From CAZHTS01 sp964535315 (GTDB lineage Bacteria > Chloroflexota > Anaerolineae > Anaerolineales > Anaerolineaceae): DNA of 13,557 nt. Position 1 is the stretch's first letter. Each line of letters starts with the position of its first letter. A model generated the notes under the pieces. It did no database searches, was not told the origin of the DNA, and saw nothing but the letters and a program-made list of their open reading frames with translations. The stretch is from positions 1 to 13,557 of the forward strand of contig CAZHTS010000113.1 of the NCBI GenBank assembly GCA_964535315.1, read 5' to 3'. Positions 7,994 through 13,557 of the stretch are shown here, one piece after another. The translations under genes and the position numbers were made by a program.

Positions 7994-8851
7994 GTGACAA
8001 AACCTACGGCTTTTGGCGGGATTGTTATTAATAAAGAAGGGCGGGTGTTGCTGCGAGAACCCAAGGATCACAAGGGTGGCTATTTTTGGACATTCCCGAA
8101 GACCAGGGCCGAAGTTCGCGAAACGCCAGAAGAAGCGGCTTTGCGCGCTGTGCGGCAGAAGGGCGGCGTCGAGGCCGAGATCAGAACGGCGTTGGCAGGG
8201 ACACACCCCGGCGAGACGACGGACAACGTTTATTTTTTGATGTCGCCGCTGGCGCAATCGGATGAACATGAAAGCGGCGTGGCGGGAATCGTCTGGGTGG
8301 ACCGGTACGAAGCCAAAGGTTTAATCGGTAAAACGCTCTCGGAAATCGGTCAGAAGCGTGACCTGGAGGTTCTGCAGCTTGCCTTTGAGTTATTTGACCA
8401 TCTGCAAAGCGTTGAGCGGATGGATTTGTGGGATTACTACCGGATTGAAAAAGAAGTGTTGAGCTGCGCCGCGCTAAGATTCGACGGGTATAAGTATGAG
8501 CAGGAAACCGGCTTCGATTGGGATAAAGCCTGCGAGGTCTTCTTCCAAACCGGCGAACTGCCGAAATCAAAAATGGAGCAAATGGCTTTGTTCTATATGT
8601 TGCAGCGTTTCCTGTTTAAATGGGGTGGCGAGATGTTGTCCCATGAGGATCCGCACTGGAAATTATTCAGAACGCTGTTCCTTTCTGTTTGCACTGCTTA
8701 CGCTCCACCGTACTATCGGGTGACTTTTACCGACGCATACGATAGGTGGCCGCGAGACTTTTTCCCCCGTTTGAAAGAATATAAGGCGATCGTTGATTTG
8801 ATCCATAGAAATACGCACTACCACGCTCCCGATGAAGGCGGCCCGCAATGA
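7994..8851 (+). CDS. Nudix-fold protein with degenerate catalytic box plus helical C-terminal domain
   Basis: The 285-residue product is read from GTG at 7994, one base after the helicase stop, with GGAG upstream. A TTG seven codons earlier is possible but lies inside the previous gene. Residues 1-135 form a Nudix domain: AFGGIVI (6-12), VLLREP (18-23) and GGYFWTFPK (28-36). The box is degenerate. The canonical pattern GX5EX7REUXEEXGU is here T37...E43...R51-A52-V53-R54-Q55-K56-G57-G58-V59. The leading Gly and the three catalytic Glu of the RE-x-x-EE core are therefore replaced, so hydrolysis is unlikely. Residues 140-285 are an unrecognised helical domain, rich in aromatics and ending with several His. 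It is translationally coupled to the SNF2 gene by an ATGA overlap. A ligand-sensing or scaffolding role for the operon is my inference. Confidence 0.8.
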   Translation: MTKPTAFGGIVINKEGRVLLREPKDHKGGYFWTFPKTRAEVRETPEEAALRAVRQKGGVEAEIRTALAGTHPGETTDNVYFLMSPLAQSDEHESGVAGIVWVDRYEAKGLIGKTLSEIGQKRDLEVLQLAFELFDHLQSVERMDLWDYYRIEKEVLSCAALRFDGYKYEQETGFDWDKACEVFFQTGELPKSKMEQMALFYMLQRFLFKWGGEMLSHEDPHWKLFRTLFLSVCTAYAPPYYRVTFTDAYDRWPRDFFPRLKEYKAIVDLIHRNTHYHAPDEGGPQ

Positions 8852-11682
8852 CTTTTTCTGTCGGTTCTTTGGTTAAGGCACGTGGGCGTGAATGGGTCGT
8901 TTTGCCCGATTCGACTGCCGAATTGCTCGTCCTGCGCCCACTGGGTGGGTCGGACGATGAGATTGCCGGCATTTACGTCCCCCTCGAGCCGGTTTCCCCG
9001 GCCACCTTTGATCTACCAGACCCGACCCAGGTGGGCGATTATCGCTCCGCGCGCCTGCTGCGCGACGCCGTACGGCTCGGTTTTCGCTCCAGCGCCGGCC
9101 CGTTTCGTTCTTTTGCCCGGCTCGGCTTTGAGCCGCGCCCTTACCAGTTGGTGCCGTTGTTGATGGCGCTCAAATTGGATCCGGTGCGGTTGCTGGTTGC
9201 AGATGATGTCGGCATCGGCAAGACGATTGAGGCCGGGCTGATTGCTCGCGAACTGCTCGATCGCGGTGAAATTGGACGCCTGGCGGTGCTCTGTCCGCCG
9301 CCCCTGGCCGAACAGTGGCAGACTGAGCTGCGCGATAAGTTTCACATCGAGGCGGAGTTGGTGCTGCCCTCCACGGCTGCCAGGCTGGAGCGAGATGTCA
9401 ACCTGGGTGAATCGCTTTTCGAGCGGCACCCCTTTGTGATCGTTTCGATGGACTATATCAAAAGCGATCGCCGGCGTGAAGAATTTCGGCGCGCCTGCCC
9501 CGAGTTCGTGATCGTAGATGAAGCCCATACCTGCGCCCACGGTGTAGAAAGGGGCAGCAGGCACCAGCGCTTTGAACTGGTCAGCGGCCTGGCCGAGAAC
9601 CCCGATCGGCACATCATTCTGGTGACGGCCACACCTCACAGCGGAAAGGAAGAAGCTTTTCGTTCACTGCTCACGTTTCTGAATCGGGACTTTGAAAATC
9701 TCCCGGACGATTTGCGCGGCGAGACCAATTTGCGTTATCGCAAACGCCTGGCGCAGCACTTCATCCAACGACGCCGGGGGGATATTCAAAATTATCTTCA
9801 ATCCGAAACGCCTTTCCCCAAACGGGAAGACTGCGAAGATACGTATAAACTGAGCCCGGATTATAAGCGGCTGTTTGAACGGGTGCTGGAGTATGCTCGT
9901 GAATCGGTGTTGGACGCGAGCGGCGGACAGTTCCATCAACGCGTGCGCTGGTGGTCGGCGCTGGCGTTGCTGCGTTCACTGGCGTCCAGCCCGGCGGCGG
10001 CGGCGGAGACACTGCGCAATCGCGCTGCGCCGGCAGATGCAGAGACAGTCGACGAAGCGGATGAAATTGGCCGGCGTACCATTCTGGATATGATGATCGA
10101 TGAATCGGCCGAAGGGGTGGATGTGACCCCGGGTTCAGACCCGGAGGGAGAGGAAGACGAAACCCGGCGTAACCGCCGCCGGTTATTGGAGATGGCGCGG
10201 ATCGCAGACGGGCTGCTGGGTGAGGGCGATGAAAAGCTCAAAAAGGCGGTGGACCTGGTCAAAGGGCTGTTGAACGAAGGTTATCACCCGATTGTATTCT
10301 GCCGCTTTATTCCCACCGCAGTGTATGTGGCCGCAGAATTGCGCAAACGACTGCCCAAAGATGTCGAAGTGGCGGCGGTAACCGGTTTGCTGCCTCCGCC
10401 CGAGCGAGTGGCGCGCGTACAACAGGTTGCAGCGGCGCCAAGACGGGTTTTGGTGGCAACCGACTGTCTCTCGGAAGGCATCAATCTGCAAGAACATTTC
10501 AACGCAGTGCTCCACTACGACCTATCCTGGAACCCGACCCGTCACGAACAGCGTGAAGGGCGCGTGGATCGCTACGGACAGCCCAGTAAGACCGTGCGGG
10601 TGCTTACCTATTATGGCGTGGATAATCAAATTGACGGTGTGGTGTTGGATGTGCTGCTCCGCAAACACCGCACCATCCGTTCTTCACTGGGTATTTCTGT
10701 GCCCGTACCGGTAAACACCGAGCAAGTGGTGGAGGCAATTTTTGAGGGCCTGCTGCTCAAATCAAAACCGAGCGCGTTACAGGGGTATCTACCGGGCTTT
10801 GATGAGTTTATCCAGCCTCAAAAAGAGGAACTATATAACCAATGGGAAGCCGCCTCAGAACGGGAAAAACGCTCGCGCACGTTGTTTGCCCAGGAAACCA
10901 TCCAGGTAGGTGAAGTTGCGAAGGAGTTGCACGCGGTGCAGGCTGCGATTGGCTCGGGGGTGGATGTGGCTGATTTCACCCGGCGGTCACTGGCAGCGTT
11001 TGGCGCACAGGTGACCGGCAACGATCCACAAGAAGTAAATTTAAGTGAGGCATCGGCGGCGCTGAAGGATATCCTGGGGCAGTCTTCTGGCCTGGCGAAA
11101 CTCTGCCTCCGGTTTTGCCAGCCGGTTCAGAAAGGCGAGCGTTATATCCAGCGCACCCACCCATTTGTGGAAACGCTGGCCAATCACGTTCTGGAGACGG
11201 CGCTGGATCCACTGGCGGGGGATGCGGAGCGTTACCCGGCCGCCAGGCGCTGTGGCGCCATTCGCACGCGAGCGGTATCCAGGCGCACCACCTTGTTGTT
11301 GGTGCGTTTCCGCTATCACATTATCCAGGTGCAAAATAAGGAAGAGCGTCCCTTGCTGGCCGAAGATTGCCGGCTGCTGGCTTTTGCCGGCAGTCCGCAG
11401 AGCGCAGCCTGGCTGGACGAGCCTGAAGCGGAAAACTTGCTTTCTGCCCAGCCAGATGGCAATATCGCCGTTGAGCAGGCTTCCGATTTCATTGGCCGGG
11501 TAATCGAAGGGTTTGACCTCTTGCGACCGTATCTGGATCGGGCGGCGGTGCAGCGCGGCGAGGAACTGTTGGAAGCGCATCAAAGGGTGCGCCGGGCGTC
11601 CAGGGCGCGTAACGTTAGCTACCGGGTGGAGCCGCAGCTCCCGCCGGATGTGTTGGGGATTTATGTTTTCTTGCCAGGTTGA
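8848..11682 (+). CDS. SNF2-family helicase, DISARM DrmD-like
   Basis: This 944-residue SNF2/RapA-type ATPase starts in the ATGA overlap with the Nudix gene, with GAAGGCGG as ribosome site. A family-specific N-terminal region (1-95) is followed by RPYQLVPLLMALKLD, Walker A DDVGIGKT (119-126), DEAH (224-227) and VTATPHSG (259-266). An acidic linker runs about 392-445. The second RecA domain has LVATDCLSEGINLQ (534-548) and motif VI EQREGRVDRYGQ (567-578). The C-terminal third is predicted helical and ends RVEPQLPPDVLGIYVFLP-G. SNF2 proteins translocate on double-stranded DNA; DrmD of class 1 DISARM is the defence relative I have in mind, by overall layout only. The last 18 sense codons (926-943) plus the terminal Gly abut the start of the GTPase cassette. 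Those 18 codons recur about 1.6 kb downstream, so this 3' end may be recombinant. Confidence 0.9.
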   Translation: MTFSVGSLVKARGREWVVLPDSTAELLVLRPLGGSDDEIAGIYVPLEPVSPATFDLPDPTQVGDYRSARLLRDAVRLGFRSSAGPFRSFARLGFEPRPYQLVPLLMALKLDPVRLLVADDVGIGKTIEAGLIARELLDRGEIGRLAVLCPPPLAEQWQTELRDKFHIEAELVLPSTAARLERDVNLGESLFERHPFVIVSMDYIKSDRRREEFRRACPEFVIVDEAHTCAHGVERGSRHQRFELVSGLAENPDRHIILVTATPHSGKEEAFRSLLTFLNRDFENLPDDLRGETNLRYRKRLAQHFIQRRRGDIQNYLQSETPFPKREDCEDTYKLSPDYKRLFERVLEYARESVLDASGGQFHQRVRWWSALALLRSLASSPAAAAETLRNRAAPADAETVDEADEIGRRTILDMMIDESAEGVDVTPGSDPEGEEDETRRNRRRLLEMARIADGLLGEGDEKLKKAVDLVKGLLNEGYHPIVFCRFIPTAVYVAAELRKRLPKDVEVAAVTGLLPPPERVARVQQVAAAPRRVLVATDCLSEGINLQEHFNAVLHYDLSWNPTRHEQREGRVDRYGQPSKTVRVLTYYGVDNQIDGVVLDVLLRKHRTIRSSLGISVPVPVNTEQVVEAIFEGLLLKSKPSALQGYLPGFDEFIQPQKEELYNQWEAASEREKRSRTLFAQETIQVGEVAKELHAVQAAIGSGVDVADFTRRSLAAFGAQVTGNDPQEVNLSEASAALKDILGQSSGLAKLCLRFCQPVQKGERYIQRTHPFVETLANHVLETALDPLAGDAERYPAARRCGAIRTRAVSRRTTLLLVRFRYHIIQVQNKEERPLLAEDCRLLAFAGSPQSAAWLDEPEAENLLSAQPDGNIAVEQASDFIGRVIEGFDLLRPYLDRAAVQRGEELLEAHQRVRRASRARNVSYRVEPQLPPDVLGIYVFLPG
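11623..11675 (+). repeat. 53-bp direct repeat, left copy (end of SNF2 gene)
   Basis: These bases encode residues R926 to P943 of the SNF2 protein, less the last codon base. They are identical to 13220-13272, at an offset of 1597. Identity stops sharply on both sides (C versus T before; A versus G after, a synonymous proline change). The pair brackets the GTPase/membrane cassette. Confidence 0.95.
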
Positions 11683-11683
11683 T

Positions 11684-11690
11684 AAGGAGG
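11684..11690 (+). promoter_or_regulatory. Strong Shine-Dalgarno of the GTPase gene
   Basis: AAGGAGG lies one base after the SNF2 stop and 7 nt before ATG 11698. A GTG at 11695, in frame, would leave only 4 nt, so the ATG is preferred. The site is one of the strongest in the window and begins just beyond the left 53-bp repeat. Confidence 0.8.
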
Positions 11691-11697
11691 GTCGGTG

Positions 11698-12495
11698 ATG
11701 GATAAACTGCTTGAAACGTTTATATACATGTTGAATCCCAAGGAAGAAGAGATTCAACAATTGCGCAAAGTGATTTCGAGGTTCCCTGCTCTGCAAGACA
11801 TTCTTGGAGAAATGACACGGGAATTAAACACTCCTCCAAGAATTGCCTTGCTTGGGAAGGCCGGGGCAGGTAAGTCATCTACCATCAATGCTTTATTCAA
11901 TCCCCACCCTTTACTTGACGTAGGAGTTGTTCGCCCTGTCACAATGGTACCAACCGAAGTTACGGTGCCGTTGGGTGGTAGGCGAGGGGCGATTGCAATC
12001 ATTGATGGTCCAGGCGTAGGCGCCACTAAACGAATAGACAACGAGATTCGACCTATGTACGAAAAATTACTCCCCGACTGTGATCTGATTTTGTGGATCA
12101 TCAAAGCTGATGACCGAGCTTTGAAGGCTGACCAGGAGTTTATAGAAGAAGTTGTCCCTGATGCGTTGAAAAAACGCCTGGTTGTTGGCATCAGTCAGGT
12201 CGACAAGATCTGTCCCGGAGATTGGCAAATGTACTATAACTTGCCATCAGAAGAGCAAGAGAAGTACATAAGTGAAAAAAAGGATTATGTATGGGAAGTA
12301 CTTAATGAGATTCATGTTCGCCCATTGGAAGTTGTTCCTTATTCGGCGCTTTATGGGTATCGGTTGGTTGCGCTTGCAAAAGTTATGTTAGCAACCTGTG
12401 CAAAAACCAGGGGCTGGGTTCTAAGGCAAAAGATGAAGCCAAATATCTACCAGTCCCCTGCCAAATCAGAACCCCAGCGTAGCATCCGCGAATAG
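11698..12495 (+). CDS. YfjP/YeeP-like GTPase
   Basis: This 265-residue P-loop GTPase has all five G motifs: G1 GKAGAGKSS (53-61), a G2 Thr in VRPVTMVPT (78-86), G3 DGPG (103-106), G4 as SQVD (166-169) instead of NKxD, and G5 SAL (216-218). The run LILWIIKADDRALKADQEF is the hallmark of the YfjP/YkfA/YeeP family found in E. coli prophages and genomic islands, whose function is not established. An N-terminal helical region (1-45) precedes the GTPase domain, and the C-terminal 30 residues are basic and probably disordered. No membrane segment is visible, but the last gene of the cassette encodes a membrane protein that could be its partner. Base composition is clearly lower in GC than the helicase genes (35% in 12241-12300 versus 63% in 9241-9300), a sign of separate origin. 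Confidence 0.88.
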   Translation: MDKLLETFIYMLNPKEEEIQQLRKVISRFPALQDILGEMTRELNTPPRIALLGKAGAGKSSTINALFNPHPLLDVGVVRPVTMVPTEVTVPLGGRRGAIAIIDGPGVGATKRIDNEIRPMYEKLLPDCDLILWIIKADDRALKADQEFIEEVVPDALKKRLVVGISQVDKICPGDWQMYYNLPSEEQEKYISEKKDYVWEVLNEIHVRPLEVVPYSALYGYRLVALAKVMLATCAKTRGWVLRQKMKPNIYQSPAKSEPQRSIRE

Positions 12496-12504
12496 GGGGC
12501 GACT

Positions 12505-12813
12505 ATGTTTAAAGATCCAGAAGCCGAATCTCCAATGGAAAAGCCCGATGCACAGCAAGAATATTACCAGAAAAAACTTGAGGAAGAATTTGCTCAGGTG
12601 AATCTTGATTTAAAAGCGATGGTGAAACTTGGGAGGGATTCGCTACGCTCTTATCTTGAGCTACAGTTGCAAAAATTGGGTGGGCAAATAGAGGAATACA
12701 TCCAGATAATTTTAAATGTACTCGGCCCATTATTTGACGATGCCGACGACGCCGAAGATGCCGGCACTGATAATAACCCAACAAAGGGAAATGACCGGCA
12801 TGAGAACCAGTAA
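12505..12813 (+). CDS. Small helical protein with acidic tail, 102 aa, unknown
   Basis: I do not recognise the family. The ATG follows the GTPase stop by 9 nt and has AGGGGG 5 nt upstream. Residues 15-75 are predicted helical with heptad-like hydrophobic spacing (KLEEEF, LDLKAM, LRSYLELQLQ, IEEYIQIILNVL), so coiled-coil or helix-bundle assembly is likely. Residues 77-88 are almost all Asp, Glu and Ala, followed by a polar tail. The amphipathic stretch 58-76 might touch a membrane. Its 3' end overlaps the start of the membrane-protein gene, so the two are probably translated together. An adaptor linking the GTPase to the membrane protein is a guess from context. Confidence 0.7.
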   Translation: MFKDPEAESPMEKPDAQQEYYQKKLEEEFAQVNLDLKAMVKLGRDSLRSYLELQLQKLGGQIEEYIQIILNVLGPLFDDADDAEDAGTDNNPTKGNDRHENQ

Positions 12814-13189
12814 GGAACTCGTTCAATTCAGAATTGGTTTAATGGGGAGTTTATTGGTAACGGCTATTGCCGTCATCATTCAATTACTGGGTATTGAATT
12901 GTTAGACCAATTCCTTGTTGCCGCGGTTAACCTGTTTGCTGTCGCTATCCCTCTGATAAGTCTTGACGCATATCTGTTGATTTCGGAGTTTTTGGTCGGC
13001 AGACAAGTCAGGAGTACTGCAAGAAGGTTGTTTCGATTCGTTGCCGTGGTTCTCTTTTTTGCGGCGTTGGTGTGTCTGTTTTTTCATTTTTCTGCGATCG
13101 CCGGTGTTTTGTTTTCCGGGATGATCTTGGTGAGCATATTGCTGTACATTCTGTTGTATAGGGCCTGGTTGATAGAAGCGAAGGAGTGA
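12800..13189 (+). CDS. Four-helix integral membrane protein, 129 aa, unknown
   Basis: I do not recognise the family. Read from ATG 12800 the product is 129 residues. The in-frame ATG at 12791 would add three residues but sits only 2 nt after the AAAGGG ribosome site, which suits 12800 better. Four hydrophobic segments are visible at about 13-32, 37-60, 78-97 and 99-120. A basic loop (GRQVRSTARRLFR, 67-79) separates the two helical hairpins, suggesting a cytoplasmic loop with both ends inside. There is no signal peptide or enzymatic motif. It overlaps the 102-residue gene by 14 nt. In a GTPase-led cassette such a protein could be a membrane effector or anchor; this is inference. The gene is AT-richer than the upstream helicase genes. 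Confidence 0.75.
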   Translation: MRTSKELVQFRIGLMGSLLVTAIAVIIQLLGIELLDQFLVAAVNLFAVAIPLISLDAYLLISEFLVGRQVRSTARRLFRFVAVVLFFAALVCLFFHFSAIAGVLFSGMILVSILLYILLYRAWLIEAKE

Positions 13190-13219
13190 GCTCTCGTATA
13201 TAAAATGGTCGCTGACATT

Positions 13220-13272
13220 CGGGTGGAGCCGCAGCTCCCGCCGGATGTGTTGGGGATTTATGTTTTCTTGCC
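13220..13272 (+). repeat. 53-bp direct repeat, right copy
   Basis: These bases are identical to 11623-11675. Together the copies mark the limits of a 1.6-kb cassette holding the GTPase, the small helical protein and the membrane protein. The length is far beyond a transposon target duplication. It fits homologous or site-specific recombination at a gene 3' end, as when integrative elements restore the gene they enter. Confidence 0.95.
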
Positions 13273-13294
13273 GGCTAAGGCGGAGAGCGTTTGA
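13220..13294 (+). pseudogene. Detached 3' end of a SNF2 helicase gene
   Basis: The fragment encodes RVEPQLPPDVLGIYVFLP, identical to the SNF2 C-terminus, then AKAESV and a stop. No start or upstream homology is present: the bases before 13220 are unlike the helicase gene. The first difference from the intact gene is synonymous (CCG for CCA). The extra AKAESV codons lie in the first unit of the downstream 72-bp repeat. It is a remnant of a helicase allele, not an expressed gene. Confidence 0.85.
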
Positions 13295-13491
13295 ACCGCT
13301 AAGGCGCTAAGGACGCTAAGAGGGTAAGGGATAGTGCAAGGGACGTTTAAGGCGGAGAGCGTTTGAACCGCTAAGGCGCTAAGGACGCTAAGAGGGTAAG
13401 GGATAGTGCAAGGGACGTTTAAGGCGGAGAGCGTTTGAACCGCTAAGGCGCTAAGGACGCTAAGAGGGTAAAGGGTAGTGCAAGGGATAAT
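13276..13491 (+). repeat. Three 72-bp tandem repeats built on CGCTAAGG
   Basis: Units begin at 13276, 13348 and 13420. The first two are identical; the third has a few changes in its last third. Each unit contains CGCTAAGG twice in tandem and then CGCTAAG (first unit: 13297-13304, 13305-13312, 13314-13320). The units have no spacers and no dyad, so they are not CRISPR. Repeats of this flavour are often seen just before GxxExxY genes, as here. They fill the 320-bp gap after the membrane-protein gene, together with the helicase remnant. Confidence 0.93.
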
Positions 13492-13509
13492 GTGAGGGAT
13501 GTTGTGAGG

Positions 13510-13557
13510 ATGGATATTGAGGAGATCGGTAAACAGATTGTGGATGCGGCGCTCAAG
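13510..13557 (+). CDS. GxxExxY-family protein, first 16 codons (cut by window edge)
   Basis: The reading frame MDIEEIGKQIVDAALK runs open to the window end. It matches the usual N-terminus of GxxExxY proteins (about 125 residues, PD-(D/E)XK-like fold, PF13366/TIGR04256), which continue with VHxxLGPGLLE. The family's biochemical function is unsettled. An in-frame GTG lies two codons upstream; no clear ribosome site separates the two. The CGCTAAGG repeats directly upstream support the call. Only 16 residues are visible, so the assignment rests on that N-terminal pattern and on context. Confidence 0.65.
   Translation, partial: MDIEEIGKQIVDAALK

Noticed and set aside
12716..12799. Longer N-terminus for the membrane protein from ATG 12716
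   Set aside because: It would overlap the 102-residue gene by almost 100 nt and add a stretch unlike a membrane-protein start; ATG 12800 has a ribosome site.
11689..13217. Short similarity GGTCGGTGA / GGTCGCTGA just inside the two ends of the cassette
   Set aside because: Nine bases with one mismatch, not at equal distances from the 53-bp repeats; expected by chance.
13276..13491. CRISPR array
   Set aside because: The 72-bp units are contiguous with no unique spacers, and no cas genes are nearby.

Overview
The GC-rich composition and the gene families (a second-type beta clamp beside an N6 methylase, a DUF1998 helicase, a GxxExxY gene preceded by CGCTAAGG repeats) suggest an accessory island, prophage remnant or integrated plasmid in a Chloroflexota-like (Anaerolineae-type) bacterium. 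The taxon is a guess from protein flavour. No rRNA, tRNA, integrase or transposase is visible.

Left third (1-2505, minus strand): three separately transcribed genes. They are a beta sliding clamp (dnaN-like), a 68-residue protein of unknown function and the N-terminal 243 residues of an N6-adenine DNA methylase cut by the window edge. Each has the same CCGGTTAA-centred element 29-60 nt upstream of its start. Hairpins lie after the clamp gene and after the small gene. The gap after the clamp gene (about 1216-1393) holds four consecutive hairpins and a TATAAT box.

Middle (2785-11682, plus strand): a tight three-gene operon that looks like nucleic-acid-directed defence. Gene 1 encodes a 1735-residue DEAD-box/DUF1998 helicase with several zinc-binding Cys pairs and a C-terminal PD-(D/E)XK-like (DUF559/MTES_1575-type) domain. 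Gene 2 starts 1 nt after its stop and encodes a Nudix-fold protein whose catalytic glutamates are largely replaced. Gene 3 overlaps gene 2 by ATGA and encodes a SNF2-type helicase resembling DISARM DrmD. No DrmC-like phospholipase-D gene is seen, and the only methylase is divergent and belongs to the clamp cluster, so this is not canonical DISARM.

Right (11683-13275): an AT-richer cassette of three genes: a YfjP/YeeP-like GTPase, a 102-residue helical acidic-tailed protein and a four-helix membrane protein. It is bracketed by a perfect 53-bp direct repeat, because the last 18 sense codons of the SNF2 gene reappear just after the cassette. The cassette therefore looks inserted or exchanged at the 3' end of the helicase gene.

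Right edge (13276-13557): three 72-bp tandem repeats built on CGCTAAGG, then the first 16 codons of a GxxExxY-family gene running off the window.

Working idea: a helicase-nuclease defence operon with a probable sensor-like Nudix protein, to which a GTPase/membrane-protein module has been added at a recombination point. The function of both modules is inferred.
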